Shown: positions 1 through 10,050 of the stretch, piece by piece
Numbering within the stretch: position 1 is the stretch's first letter
Layout of the letters: each line of letters opens with the position of its first letter
Origin: Cercozoa sp. M6MM
Taxonomy: Eukaryota > Endomyxa: Ascetosporea
Length of the DNA stretch: 23,079 nucleotides
NCBI GenBank assembly: GCA_040357565.1
Contig: JBDODJ010000175.1
Direction: 5' to 3' (one strand)
Notes under the pieces: generated by a model
Seen by the model: the letters and a program-made list of their open reading frames with translations, nothing else
Told to the model about the DNA's origin: nothing
The model's database searches: none
Program-made: the position numbers and the translations under genes

Positions 1-2465
1 CCGGGGTATCCGGGAGGCAGGAGGCAACACTACTCGAGAGCACCGTCGTTCTGCCGCAGCCGCGCGGACCAGCGGCGGCACAACCGTCCCAGACCGTCGC
101 TCTCCAGCGCCGCCACCACCGCTCTCTGCGACGCCTGCACCGCCGCCTGGAACGCCGGTATCCTGCCACATGGAGGGGGGTAAAAAGGTAGGAGATAGGG
201 GAGTAGGAGGGAGGAAAAGAAGGGGGTAAAGAGGGGGTAAAGAGGAGTAAAGAGGGGAATAAAGAGGGGAATAAAGAGGGGAATAAAAAGGAGGGTAAAG
301 AGGGGTTAAAGAGGGGGGTGTGAAGAGGGTAAAGAGGGGGTGTGAAGGGGGTAAAGCCGCACCGCAGACGACGTCGCTGCGCCTTGGCGAAAAGTTCGCC
401 GGCCGCGTTCAGTTGGTACTGCCCCTGCCGTGGGGGAGGGGGGGTAAAAGGGACCAAAGGGGTAGGGGACCAAAGGGGGGTAAAGGAGACTAAAGGGGGT
501 AAAGGGCAAAGGGGAGCAAAGAGGGGGGTAAAAGGCGAGGAGGTAAACAAGCTACCCGGAAGGGACGGTTACACATGGCGAGTGTCAGCATCTCCAGCGT
601 CTTTCCCAGTCCCTGGGGGGGGGGGGNNNNNNNNNNNNNNNNNNNNNNNNNNNNNNNNNNNNNNNNNNNNNNNNNNNNNNNNNNNNNNNNNNNNNNNNNN
701 NNNNNNNNNNNNNNNNNNNNNNNNNNAGGGGGGGGGGGTAAATGGGGTAAATGGGGTGAAGGGTAGAAAGAGAGGGGGGTAAAGAGGGGGGGGGGGGGAA
801 AAAGGGGGGGGGGGCAAAACACACCATCTCCTCGGCCAGCACGCCGCCGGGCATGTGCCAGGACTCGACGCGGCCGCGTTTCTCCGCGAAGGCGACGGTG
901 CGACGGTTCCACCAGACTCGACTCGGCAGCTGCACGACGTCGCTGTCCTCGATCTCCTCCGTCGCTGCCTCTTGTTGTTTTTCCTGCCCTTGTTGTTTTC
1001 CCTGTTCTTGTTGTTTTCCCTGTTCTCGCAGTTTTCCCTGTTCTTGTTGTTTTTGGACCGCTCGTTCTCTGTCCAGCATCCAGCGCACTGACTGCGATTG
1101 GAACCGTCTAACAAGGGGGAAGCAGGGGGGTATAAACGGGGGGGGGGTAAGAGGGAATATACAGGGAGTAAGAGGGAGTAAACAGGGGGTAAACGGGGAG
1201 GGGGTAGACAAGGGAGGGGTAAACAGGGGGGAGGGATAAACAACCTCAGCCGCGTCTTGAGCAGCGCAGGCACGCGCGGCAGAAGCGACGCGTCGTCCGC
1301 CAGTTTGCAGGCGTCGAACAAGTGCCGCGGTGACGGCACCCACGTCTGTAGGTGTGGGGTAGGGTAGGGTAGGGGTAAAGGGCAGGGGATCAAGGACAGG
1401 GGGGTAAAGGGCAGGGGATCAAGGACAGGGGGGTAAAGGACAGGGGTAAAGGGTAGAGGGTAAAGGGTAGAGGGCAAAGGGGTAAAGGGGTAAAGGAACG
1501 GACTACATCCAGACAGGACGACAAAGCGAGTTTCGTGTGCGTCGTGGTTCGCAAAAAATCCATCAGAAAATTCGCCTTCTGTCGCGGCGCTTCTGCCTCA
1601 GGGGGAAAGAGGGGGTTAAGAGGGCAGCAATATGGTAGGGTGTACATGGTAAAGGGTGTAAATGGGTAGGGAGTCAAGGGAGTAAAGTGGGAGAGGGGGC
1701 AAAAAAGACAAAACGCACCAGTCGGGAAGTACATGTTCCTGTGTGCGTAGACTCGACACTGCAGGCGCAGTTGAGTGTCGTACTGAACAGGCACACGTGT
1801 CAAATGTGCACGTGTCACACCGAGGCAAGGGACCGTCAGTCACTGAGACTGGACAGACAGGAGGCCACAGTACCGAGGCAGTGATGACCACTCGAGTGAA
1901 ACCGTTCAGTGACAGGTCGCGCATGTGCAACAGCGACTGAGGCACCGTCACACATGGCACCACCAGAGTGGCCGCCTAGGAGGAGGTAAAGAGAGGTAAA
2001 GTAGGACAAAGGGAAAGGTCAGGAGGGTTACAAAGACCTAGCTACTGTACCTCAACAAACACGTGAACGGCATTGGGAAAAAGGCGAACCGACACGCTCG
2101 TTTCCTCTGTCAAAAAGCAGTCACCGAAATAGCAAACCTTCTCAGAACTGATCCCACTTGACAGCCACGCAATCTACCGAAAGGCGCTTGAACTCCCTCG
2201 ATCTCGTCGCCAGCGGCGGTGTAGGTCACGCACGAGATGAACACAAACGTGTCCTTCACACAGGTATTCAAGGGGATTCTTCGCGCGCACACATAAACAG
2301 GCGTGCTTACCGTATCCACGTTGGCGGTGGACAATTTCTCCAGCGACAGCACTGGCTCGGGCGCACTGGTGAAATCGAGAAAAAGCAATTCAACAACAAA
2401 CAAGACAAAAATTGTTTGATCGTTCTTGTGATTGAACAAATGTACCGCCGTTTAGCGCGTGGCAT
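1..2465 (-). CDS. SHPRH: SHPRH-like SNF2 helicase / E3 ubiquitin ligase, 5' part (partial)
   Basis: Twelve exons give about 368 residues. Exons (complement): 2446-2465, 2311-2365, 2230-2253, 2051-2173, 1874-1975, 1719-1782, 1507-1592, 1245-1345, 825-1107, 556-612, 363-424, 34-162; all joins keep phase. The start is an ATG at 2465 followed by a basic stretch (MPRAKRR), as in animal SHPRH. FQSQSVRWMLDRE (about residues 194-206) matches the SHPRH entry into the helicase core. PGGVLAEEM joined to GLGKTLEMLTLAM (about 278-299) is SNF2 motif I, the Walker A nucleotide-binding loop. SHPRH proteins are nuclear SNF2 ATPases with PHD and RING domains that polyubiquitinate PCNA in damage tolerance. Those domains would lie beyond base 1. 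The last exon meets TAG at 30-32, but a donor (GA/GTAGTG) overlaps it and the helicase is incomplete, so I read an intron there. The exons after motif I are not recognisable. A Lys/Gln-rich insert lies at about 207-230. Confidence 0.8.
171..823 (-). repeat. C-rich degenerate repeat filling SHPRH introns, first block
   Basis: Three introns (163-362, 425-555, 613-824) consist largely of variants of GGGGTAAAGAGG on the plus strand, so the transcript carries CTTTACCCC-type pyrimidine repeats. Long G runs are present at 615-626, 727-738, 786-798 and 804-814. The neighbouring exons have normal composition, so the expansion is confined to introns. Such tracts could form G-quadruplexes on the plus strand and probably explain the assembly gap inside the 613-824 intron. 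Confidence 0.85.
627..726. other. Assembly gap (100 N)
   Basis: Exactly 100 N, the conventional placeholder for a gap of unknown length. It is flanked on both sides by G runs and lies inside the SHPRH intron that splits SNF2 motif I. The true intron length is therefore unknown. The exons on either side join in phase (EEM to GLGKT), so no coding sequence needs to be missing. Confidence 0.98.
1116..1500 (-). repeat. C-rich intronic repeats, second block, with a TAGGG run and a 29-bp tandem duplication
   Basis: Two further SHPRH introns (1108-1244 and 1346-1506) carry the same GGGGTAAAG-type repeat. Within the second, 1357-1376 is a short (TAGGG)n run. 1382-1410 and 1411-1439 are two identical adjacent copies of a 29-bp unit beginning gcaggggatcaaggacag. 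Weaker copies of the motif continue in the introns at 1593-1718 and 1976-2050. Confidence 0.85.
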
Positions 2466-2926
2466 GCTTGCCTCGGTAATTCAAATGCTATCAAGTGACT
2501 GATTGGGCGTGACGATGCAAATTACAGTAGATGATCGACCAAGCAAAAAATAAAGCCTGGTACTTGCAGACGGTCCATATGGACTGAGGTTTGGGTGTGA
2601 TTCACAATATCTCTCAAATTAGACCTGCGAACACGCTCCATTGGCGGTGATTTCGTTTGTTCATTATTGTCCACGCCTCTCTTGACGATGCGTGCGACAT
2701 GTGGGCTGCGATCGCGCGCGACATCTGTCGTCCGCCGACATTTCGCCCTAAAGCCAAAGTTCGAGATGCCGAACGAAGCGGACATTCGGCACGTCACTGA
2801 AGCGCGGCCGGTCAACGCAGAACTCAGGTAGCCCATTGCCTCGCTTCTTTGAGAATAAAAAACGCAAATATTTCGACCGGGCACAGCGCCGACGAAATCA
2901 AGCGACAAGCGCCGCAGGGCGCTGAC
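2466..2926. promoter_or_regulatory. Divergent intergenic region between SHPRH and the 2927 gene
   Basis: About 460 bp separate the two divergent start codons, so it presumably holds both promoters. I see no convincing TATA box or other motif. ORFs here on both strands are unspliced, unrelated to any family I know, and look like chance. Confidence 0.4.
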
Positions 2927-5822
2927 ATGGGCGACCTCAACACAGACCAGATCGACCTTTTGATTCAGCGCGCTGAGAAACGACTCGCCACCGATGCCGA
3001 AGTTGTGAGTGCTGAAGGTGTTGCTGCCGACGGAGCTCTTGCTGTGACCGGCGACTCTGAGTTGGTACATTTTCGCTGGTCTCGGCTGTGCGTTCTGTCT
3101 CTGTGCTTTGCTTACCCGCGTCTCTACTAGATGGAGCAAGCTGCACACGACTCTGCTCTGTTGCGACCTAACGTGCGCGCACGCGATTTGACGCACATTC
3201 GCGAGCTTTCGCTGCAGGATGAGTCACTCGAAGAGGTTTGTGTTGTTGCCTATCCGGAATCGCCCAGCAGGCCAGCACATGTCATTTGTAGGTGGAAGCC
3301 CTGAACGACTTGTTGGAAGATGCGTTGGATGCTCCAATCAACGATAAAACCAACAGAGTTCTCGCTGGTTTGCTTGCGCACGCCCTGGTCAGTTTTCAGT
3401 TTTCGTTTTTTTTTAAACGTTGTGTTTGTTTTTGTTTTGCCTTTGATTTTTGGGATCTCCTCGCAGGCCGCAGTCAACAAGGCCGTCGTTCGCACGGGTG
3501 GCTGTCTGCTGGATGTGCGGGTTCTCGCCGAGAGTGCTTCACGTGTCTTGCTTCACTCAGTTGATCAGGTGTGTTTTTTGTTTTCTTCGAACGATCAAAA
3601 ACTCGCTGACTGACCTGACTGACAGAAACGCCAGCTGCAAAGCGATGTGTTTCGTGCGATTCTGAGGTGCGACGCGACTCTAGCTGAGGTGCAAGATGCT
3701 CTGCAGACACCCTTGTTTGCTGATGACGATGATGACGAGCTCGAGTCGAGTTGGTCGCGCATGGCAGCTTTAATTGGTGAGCTGAACGAAGCTCGCTGGC
3801 AGCTGCCGAAGCCGGGAAGCGAAGAACAAGAAAACGACGCAAATGAGACGAAACAAGAGATTTTCTACGTCTGGAGACGGATTGACGAGTGGATGCTGCA
3901 CAAGAAGGAGGCCTGGACTCGTCGTGATCCGCTCTCCCACACGCTGTTCTCAACTGTCGAAACACTCCATCTCGGTACTTGGTCGCTTTGGCAAGCTGCA
4001 TTTCTCTCCTGTGACTATTGAGTCTGTTCGTAGTGGCACGTGCGCACGTTCCTCCTGCTGCAGTCCTCACGTCGGTACGATGCTACGTGCCTCTAGAATA
4101 ACTGATTCTCACACGTGTTCAGGCCAGAAAGCACGTCGACGCTGGCGCAGGCAATGTTACGAAAACGGATGCATCGGTCCCTTTTCTTGCGGCTGTGTGA
4201 CTGCACAAAGATGTAGTGCATTGCGTTCGTAGATTAGTGCTCGTATGATGCGTTTGTCGCTGGAAGACAACGACACCGAGACGGCGCTGTTCTGGCACGC
4301 CGTTCTCCGTGCCGGTACGTCCTACCCTAATGTTATGCTCGAATTCAAAGGTTCGTTACGCATGCGCTTGGGTGCAGATGGCAAGGCAGGCACCTCGCCC
4401 CCACTGGCCAAGCTGCTCATTCGGCAGTGTTTGCAAGAGCGCCGTCTACTTGCTGCTGCGCAGGTGACTTTGTCTTTGTGCATATCCCGCATGCTGCTTC
4501 ATGTTGATTTTGTTTGTTGAGTAGGTCATGCAGCAGCAGTTGCGGCAGCGTGCCGACATCGACAGCGCGTTTGCCATTGAGTTTCTCGATATGACGCAGG
4601 TGCACATTTTCCATTTTGTTGTCCCCAGCTTGTATTTGACTGGATTACGATGACTGTTGTGTTCCTAGGCACCGCCAACGGAGGATGACGATGATCTGGT
4701 GGATCCAGAAGTTCGTTTGGCGCGGCAAAAGCGTCGTCGGATGGTGTGTTTGTCTTCTATTTTTCAGTATGACGGGTGCATGAAGTTAATGTGATCAGCA
4801 CATGCACCCGTCTCTGGTGAGTGCGAGAATCGACTGTCGAATCGCCGTGCGTGATCTACAGATCGCAGCCGACACTGTCATGAGAGGTATTCTCAGTGTT
4901 GCCCCGGTTCCTACTTTGCAGCAAGGTTTTTGGGATCTGCAGCGATCAGGAATGGCGTGTTCTATGACCCGGTCAGACAGCGATTCGGTGAGTTTTAGTC
5001 GCTTTAATCATTTGAGGTTGGTAGATTCAACTTTATTTGGTTGTGCAGATGCCAGAGGCGTGTCACCGATCACGATGGATTTCATGCTGCCAATGATTGC
5101 CGAGGCACTTCCCGACACACGTACTCTGCCCCACTGTTCTTTATTTTGTATCGCCTCGCAATTTCACACTTGTTTCCGTCGGCACAGAGGAGATGGAAGT
5201 GCTGCTTGATGACGACGAAGAAAAACGCGACTTGGTTCGCGAGTTCTTCGCACGACAGCGAAGACGCACGGAGGTGCTTGGCCTTTTCGTTGTGTTGTTT
5301 GCATGTGTCTATGACGTTTGCATTCGAAGGTGGAGACAGTACACAAGGTTGACATCCTTGCACCACCGTACAAGCTGCGGCGGGAGGAGTACAAAGAAGG
5401 TACCGCTGTGATGTTCGGGGTTTCTTTTTTTTGCCGATGCAACTTCGATTGTATTTAGGCGAAAAGAAGCAAGGCGGTTTCAATCTGGACCTGCTAAGAA
5501 AGTGTAAGATCGCGCTGTCACGTTTTGCTGCCTGGGGTTTCTGTACTGTGCGTGCATTCAAAACAGCGGACCGTGACTTCAAGCTTCGTGATCTCGGTTC
5601 CCATCCGTGGGACAGGTACCTGTGTTTGTTGTGTCTTTGTTTGACCATACTGCTGTGGCGTCTTCGTAGAGCGACGCATCGGTCAGATCAACGCCGCAAA
5701 CGCGGACAAGTAACGAGTGTTTCTCATCTGGGTGGAAATTCATTGTTTTTCTGTAGGCACCCGGTGGCGAGGCGGCGTATTCGGCTCCATCTCACGATTC
5801 TGAGGAAGTTTTGCCGCTCTAG
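2927..5822 (+). CDS. Unknown 18-exon gene, about 629 residues
   Basis: Exons: 2927-3064, 3131-3235, 3292-3387, 3467-3568, 3626-3974, 4034-4074, 4123-4176, 4233-4463, 4525-4599, 4669-4743, 4799-4886, 4943-4987, 5049-5120, 5188-5273, 5330-5399, 5459-5615, 5670-5709, 5757-5822 (TAG). All joins keep phase and introns are mostly 50-80 nt. The protein is hydrophilic and helix-rich. It has an acidic run (ADDDDDELE) after the first third, a second (TEDDDDLVD) near the middle followed by a basic patch (RQKRRRM), and another acidic stretch (LLDDDEEKRD) later; no signal peptide or membrane segment is seen. In the N-terminal third, LLDVRVLAESASRVLL, then DPLSHTLFSTVETLHL, recall the two conserved blocks of the SMC5/6 kleisin Nse4 (DP-x-S...TVE-N-L). 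The match is weak and the second half does not resemble Nse4. The join at 4176/4233 uses a poor donor (GTCCCT). The alternative is two tandem genes, the first ending at TGA 4198-4200 and the second starting at ATG 4245. Confidence 0.65.
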
Positions 5823-6187
5823 CTCGGTTTCGCTGCCAGTTCTCAAGCGGCTCCCCATAAGGGGGCCTGTGCGATTAGCTAACGTGACGGAGCGAGTCAT
5901 TCAGTTCACATTGGTTGGTTATGATCATATCGATCATGATCGTCCGTTGACCACTGACTACGGTAACGCTACATGCATAAAAGAACGTCGCGTAATGACG
6001 GAAGTCAAACGGCCCTAAACCATTGAATGAAACCGTCCGAGTCCGTTCGTGCAGACGAGACACGGCCGCGTATACGCTTACGCGAGCAAACGCGATTTTC
6101 CGAGCAATCGGTGCGTGCCGTTCGCCGATCTGAGTTGAACAATCGAAAAAAGAAAGAAGCGGAGTGGAGGCAGCGTCAAAGACGGCG
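5823..6187. other. Convergent intergenic region
   Basis: This lies between the 3' ends of two convergent genes. A short palindromic cluster of GATC/ATGATC motifs sits near 5920-5942. I see no further gene, no clear polyadenylation signal and no RNA gene. Confidence 0.4.
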
Positions 6188-6699
6188 TCACTTGGAAACG
6201 TCTGCGGCCATTGCCTGCAGGACCTGCGCACACCAAAAAACAAATTGTGTCAGCAAAACATGGCACTCCGAGATTGGGAAGAACTAGGGCAAACGTACGT
6301 TGTGTACAAAGTCGATCTGCGAGCCTTTCTGCGTGTCGTACTTGCTGCCTGTGTAGCCCCACCAGTCCCAGCACCCGTACGGATTCTGCGGCAGCAGCAT
6401 GCTCGACGTCAGTTGCGGGTAGACCACGACCTGGAAGACACGAGCACACACGGTATGTTAACACGGACACGAACAACATGTGTCTGGTGAGATGAGATGC
6501 TACAAAGTCATTGAGCATGGCAATCTCGTTAAAGCCAGCATTGTCGACAAATCGTCGTCCTAAAGTACAGGACGATCCAAGGGGATTAATGGGCAACAAG
6601 GCTGAACAAGAGAGTACCAATGTGCTCTTCCTGTTGTGAGCATCCGGCAAAGGCCACGTGCACACGGCACTAGATTATGCAGTACACACATCGGTAAAA

Positions 6700-6730
<31 letters not shown>

Positions 6731-8088
6731 GAGAAAAAAGAGAACTCACCTGCCGCTCGAAGCACTGCGGCGGCACAAACACAAAGCCGCTCTCGGCGAC
6801 GGACTGACGCTTCCTGTTCGACACGAAGCCGTCCTGATCGAAGCGGTACATGTGGTGGTGGATGCTGTTGTCATCAGTCTCGCCCTTGCTCTCAATGTCG
6901 TCGCTGTAGATGGCACCCTTCTGCACCAAAGAAGGGTCCAAGTAGGCCAGCATCTCGTAGGCGGCGTTCCACCGACACTTGCCTGTGGGGAACCATTGTA
7001 TCGGAGAGGGAGCAACTCACTAGGACAAATGGGTACAAGAGTGAAGTACCCAGATAAGGCGGCTCGGTGGCACGGCAAGGTGTGCCGTAAGAAAGAGTAG
7101 GCCACAAGTGGCCCATGTCGTCGTGCTCATGCCACTGCACACACAAGGCATGCAAGACAACGGGACAAGGCAAGGCAAGACAGGCAAGGCAAGGCAAGGC
7201 AAGACAGGCAAGGCAAGGCAAGGCAAGACAGGCAAGGCAAGACAGGCAAGGGCATACGATCACGTCGCTGCCGAACTCTTCGTAGAAGGCGACCGTTGCT
7301 TCCGATGCCGTCTGTGGCAGCAAAACAGACAAGGATCAGCTAGCAAGGACGTCTGGAAAGCGGAGGCATTGTGTACCATGGCAACAGTGTCATCTTCACG
7401 ACCATGCGACAAAAAGACGCGGCCATCCGACAGGTGCGCCGGGTCTGTCCACACGAACAGATGGTGCCCAATAAAAGGTGCGCTGCCTGTCTGGATAGAA
7501 AAACACACCATCACAGTTGCCCTTGCTGGCACAGTCGCGCGCTCTCTTCGCGAACGTCGTGCGTGCAGCTTCCGGTAGTCGCGTGTTCGTCGGCATGCAC
7601 GTGTACAGTGCCTAAGCACAACACACAGCAACGCGTGAACTGCAAGCAGATCCGAGACAACCCCCCCCCCCCTCCCCCCGCCAACAGAACAAAGCACCGT
7701 AAGCATGTTGTTGCGAGCGCAGCCGTAGGGAATGCCGGCTAGAAGGCCAGCGCCCTTGACGAGCGAACTATGGGCCTGCCACAAAGATCGAAAAATCACC
7801 CCCCACAGCACAGGAGGACGATCAGAGCTCACCACATGGAATTGCGTGGCAAAAGCCGCTCCAGACGACAAACCAGATACCGTCAGGCCATCCTGCATGC
7901 AGAAAAGGGCTCGATCAATGAGATGGGCTAGAGATCTTGATCAGCGATCTCAATGATCGAACGAAAACGGGTCTGGGCTGTACCAAACTGACGACTAGGT
8001 CAGAAGAAAGGTCCACAAAGTCCTCCACGTAACGCTGGGAAGCGTTCACCGTCGCCACCGCTAGAAATGCCAAGAGAGCAACGCCCAT
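6188..8088 (-). CDS. Secreted PHB-depolymerase-family esterase (complete, 317 aa)
   Basis: Ten exons (complement): 7984-8088, 7833-7892, 7698-7775, 7509-7611, 7377-7444, 7258-7311, 7050-7134, 6750-6982, 6299-6430, 6188-6223, ending in TGA; every join keeps phase. It starts with a short hydrophobic signal peptide (MGVALLAFLAVATVNA), so it should enter the secretory pathway. VSGLSSGAAFA (about 40-50) is the lipase box G-x-S-x-G with nucleophile Ser44. GREDDTV (130-136) supplies the catalytic Asp (probably Asp133), and GHLWPT supplies His165. KGAGLLAGIPYGCARN and NPYGCWDWWGYTG are further signatures of extracellular poly(3-hydroxybutyrate) depolymerase-like alpha/beta hydrolases. These cleave polyester or related esters outside the cell; the true substrate cannot be told from sequence. 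The family is mainly bacterial with scattered eukaryotic members, but this copy is fully intronised. Intron 1 carries a hairpin, and introns 6 and 8 carry simple repeats. Confidence 0.88.
6699..6731. repeat. (GACA)n microsatellite in esterase intron 8
   Basis: About seven tandem copies of GACA close to the 5' splice site of the intron between exons 8 and 9. On the transcript strand it reads TGTC repeats. Confidence 0.95.
7158..7252. repeat. AAGGC/AGACAGGC minisatellite in esterase intron 6
   Basis: A nested tandem array made of the pentamer AAGGC alternating with AAGACAGGC. It fills most of the intron between exons 6 (7258-7311) and 7 (7050-7134). On the coding strand it is a pyrimidine-rich CTTGC/CTGTC tract. 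It begins at the donor side and stops before the acceptor. Confidence 0.92.
7911..7960. repeat. Imperfect inverted repeat in esterase intron 1
   Basis: Arm 7911-7924 (tcgatcaatgagat) and arm 7947-7960 (atctcaatgatcga) are reverse complements at 13 of 14 positions around a 22-base spacer. The hairpin lies just upstream of the exon 2 acceptor at 7893. Confidence 0.8.
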
Positions 8089-8215
8089 TCAGCGGAAACT
8101 GGCCTCAAGCAATTGTCTGCGCGCAAGTTTCTTCGCCCTGACTGACCTGGTTCTGTCCTCTCGACAGACTTGTCGAGCAACCCCCGTGCACTGTACCAGT
8201 CAGTACACACCTAGG

Positions 8216-10050
8216 ATGCCGAATTTAGGCGCTATGCACTACTCGCAGTGTGTCAAAAATAACATCATCGACTCACTGTCCAACTCGTGCGTCGCTTTGG
8301 ACCCAAACCAGTGTTGGGGAAAACTGTTTTTGAACGTCTATCCGGTTTCTATCGCACTTTAACGTGCGCGAAATTGACGTGTACATTTGTGATGCTAGAC
8401 GGCCTAGTTCCGACTATTGATCAAGTATAGCTTCAGAATCTCTCGCCTTCACTGTCGTTTTTGCGTGTTTTATTGAGATAGCTTCTTGTGTGTGCAGGGG
8501 CAGTGCCACGAATGCGACCGCTTGTGGCGCACTGACCGAAAGCTCACTTACCAGTGTATGAAAAACTTGTAGACAGCTCACTGGCTGGCGTTATCGTGTT
8601 TCATACCGACAGGCGACGTGTCGAAACTAACGCCTGCGCTGTGCTTTAAATTTGTCACACTCAGCCCTGATGAGGATGCTCGGTAGGACTCACATGTTAA
8701 GACACATGTCGTCTCATGTATTCGTGGTCTTTCGTGGTGCAGACAATTCTTGCGACGTGCGCATGAAATCGGCTTTTTTTCCTACCGAAACCTCGCGCGT
8801 GTTTGTACCCATGACTAAGGTTTTCGAAAAAGACGAGATATACTCGTTGTTTGCACTGTATGCTTGTGCCTTTCAGTCCTGTCGCCTGCACTGGAGTTTT
8901 TCGGGATGAGCTCACGCACCGACAGGCATGCCTACCTGCAGATTGGTATGGATACTTGATACATCAATGAATTGTGTGTACATGTATGTCTGGTGCAGGC
9001 GAAATGTTCGTGCTGGGTAGTACACAAGTGGCGACGCTGCTGCAACGAGTGCAGTTCCGTTCTTCCTCGGACGATGCCATCACAGTCCTCGACATTGGCG
9101 CCGGTGACGGATCGGTGACGGATAACTTCGTGCGTGGTTTGCGGAGTCACCTGAGGGATGGTACCTTGTGTCGCTACATTTTGATCTCGTGAATCGCTTG
9201 GGGTGCCTGTACACAGGCACCTGCGATGTGAGAGTGACAGCGACGGAGGCGTCGTACCAGATGGTGCAGCGACTCGCTCAGCGTGGCTACGATGCCCGTC
9301 ACTGTACCGACCTGTCTGAGGTAGGAGGCTTTGGTCAAACTCGTCTCCTATAGGCTCCACTTGTGTGTCTTTGTTCAAGTAGATACACAGCACGTTCGAC
9401 ATCGTCTTGTTGTTCAACATTCTGGATCGGTGCAGTTCTCCCATCGACGTCTTGCATGACGTACCATGCTTGTCTACCTGTGTGTCTGTGTCTGTGTCTG
9501 TGTCTGTGTCTGTGTCGGCGCGTGTGCGTGTGTGTGTGTGTGTGTGTGTTGGTGGTGTCCGAAGGAGTGTATCCAGGTAAGACAGCGATGTCACGACAAC
9601 ACTATGATCGTGTTGGCCTGTGTGTTTCCCTTTCGACCCTACGTCGGTACTTTGGGTCTATCTGGTGAGTCAACACTCGTGTGTATGTCTACTGAGTGTA
9701 CTTTCGCAGTGGACGGCAATGTCAAACAGCGCCTGCCAACAGTGGAAGCAGCACGTGGCTTTGAAGCCTCTGTCGTTGCCATGTATCTCTAACTGTGTAT
9801 CCGGTCCGTGTCTGAGTTTGTGTGTTTATTTCTGTACGTTCTTGTACTTGTGTCAGGAGCGAGTTTCTCAACGATGACGGCTGGGAAATTCAGGTTATAG
9901 CGCGCGTTCCTTACATTAGCGAATGTTGTGCGACGCACCCTTACCAGGTAAAAATGTAGACTCGCTATCGCTCCTGTGTTGCTTTTATCTCCCACTTTAT
10001 AGGTACTCCACGACGCTATTTTTGTGCTGAAGCCAAGGCCTCAGCTGTAA
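8216..10050 (+). CDS. METTL9: METTL9/DREV-type methyltransferase
   Basis: Firm exons: 8498-8553, 8613-8682, 8743-8798, 8877-8945, 8999-9160, 9217-9320, 9383-9460, 9577-9664, 9710-9782, 9857-9947, 10003-10050 (TAA), all in phase. The 5' end is uncertain. A phase-compatible model adds an exon from ATG 8216 to about 8343 and a mini-exon ending at 8424. FEALINGs to METTL9 run along the whole length: EMFVLGSTQ, the SAM-binding motif I VLDIGAGDGSVT, then FDIVLLFNILDRC, CVFPFRPYVG, VIARVPYISE and the C-terminal VLHDAIFVLKP. METTL9 proteins are SAM-dependent enzymes that methylate histidine N1 in alternating-His motifs. No membrane anchor is seen in the firm part. Introns are 54-120 nt; the one at 9461-9576 holds TGTGTC repeats. 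Confidence 0.9.
9479..9550. repeat. TGTGTC / TG repeat in METTL9 intron
   Basis: About seven TGTGTC hexamers grade into a (TG)n tract inside the intron after the FNILDRC exon, between the donor at 9461 and the acceptor at 9576. TG-rich tracts close to splice sites can bind CELF/TDP-43-type factors in other eukaryotes; whether that applies here is unknown. Confidence 0.9.

Noticed and set aside
306-912. Several ORFs running through the G-rich blocks and the N gap
   Set aside because: They arise because repeats such as GGGTAAAG lack stops in some frames. They cross the gap and have no protein-like composition.
1355-1380. True telomere or chromosome end
   Set aside because: The TAGGG run is short, internal, and bounded by SHPRH exons on both sides.
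2051-2253. In-frame TGA and frameshift in the N-terminal SHPRH region, at first suggesting a TGA-sense code
   Set aside because: Re-reading the bases gave a clean solution: exons 2230-2253 and 2051-2173 separated by a 56-nt intron, with no stop in frame. TGA also ends several other genes here, so the code is normal.
4177-4232. A 38-nt mini-intron (4195-4232) in the 18-exon gene
   Set aside because: A 56-nt intron starting at 4177 with the same acceptor and phase fits the usual size range. Mini-introns are not otherwise supported.
6078-6665. Long minus-strand ORF of 195 codons over the end of the esterase gene
   Set aside because: The true exons (6299-6430 and 6188-6223) use another frame with clear family motifs (NPYGCWDWWGYTG). 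The long ORF is a shadow.
9483-9545. CRISPR-like direct repeats
   Set aside because: The TGTGTC hexamers are contiguous with no spacers, in a spliced eukaryotic gene.
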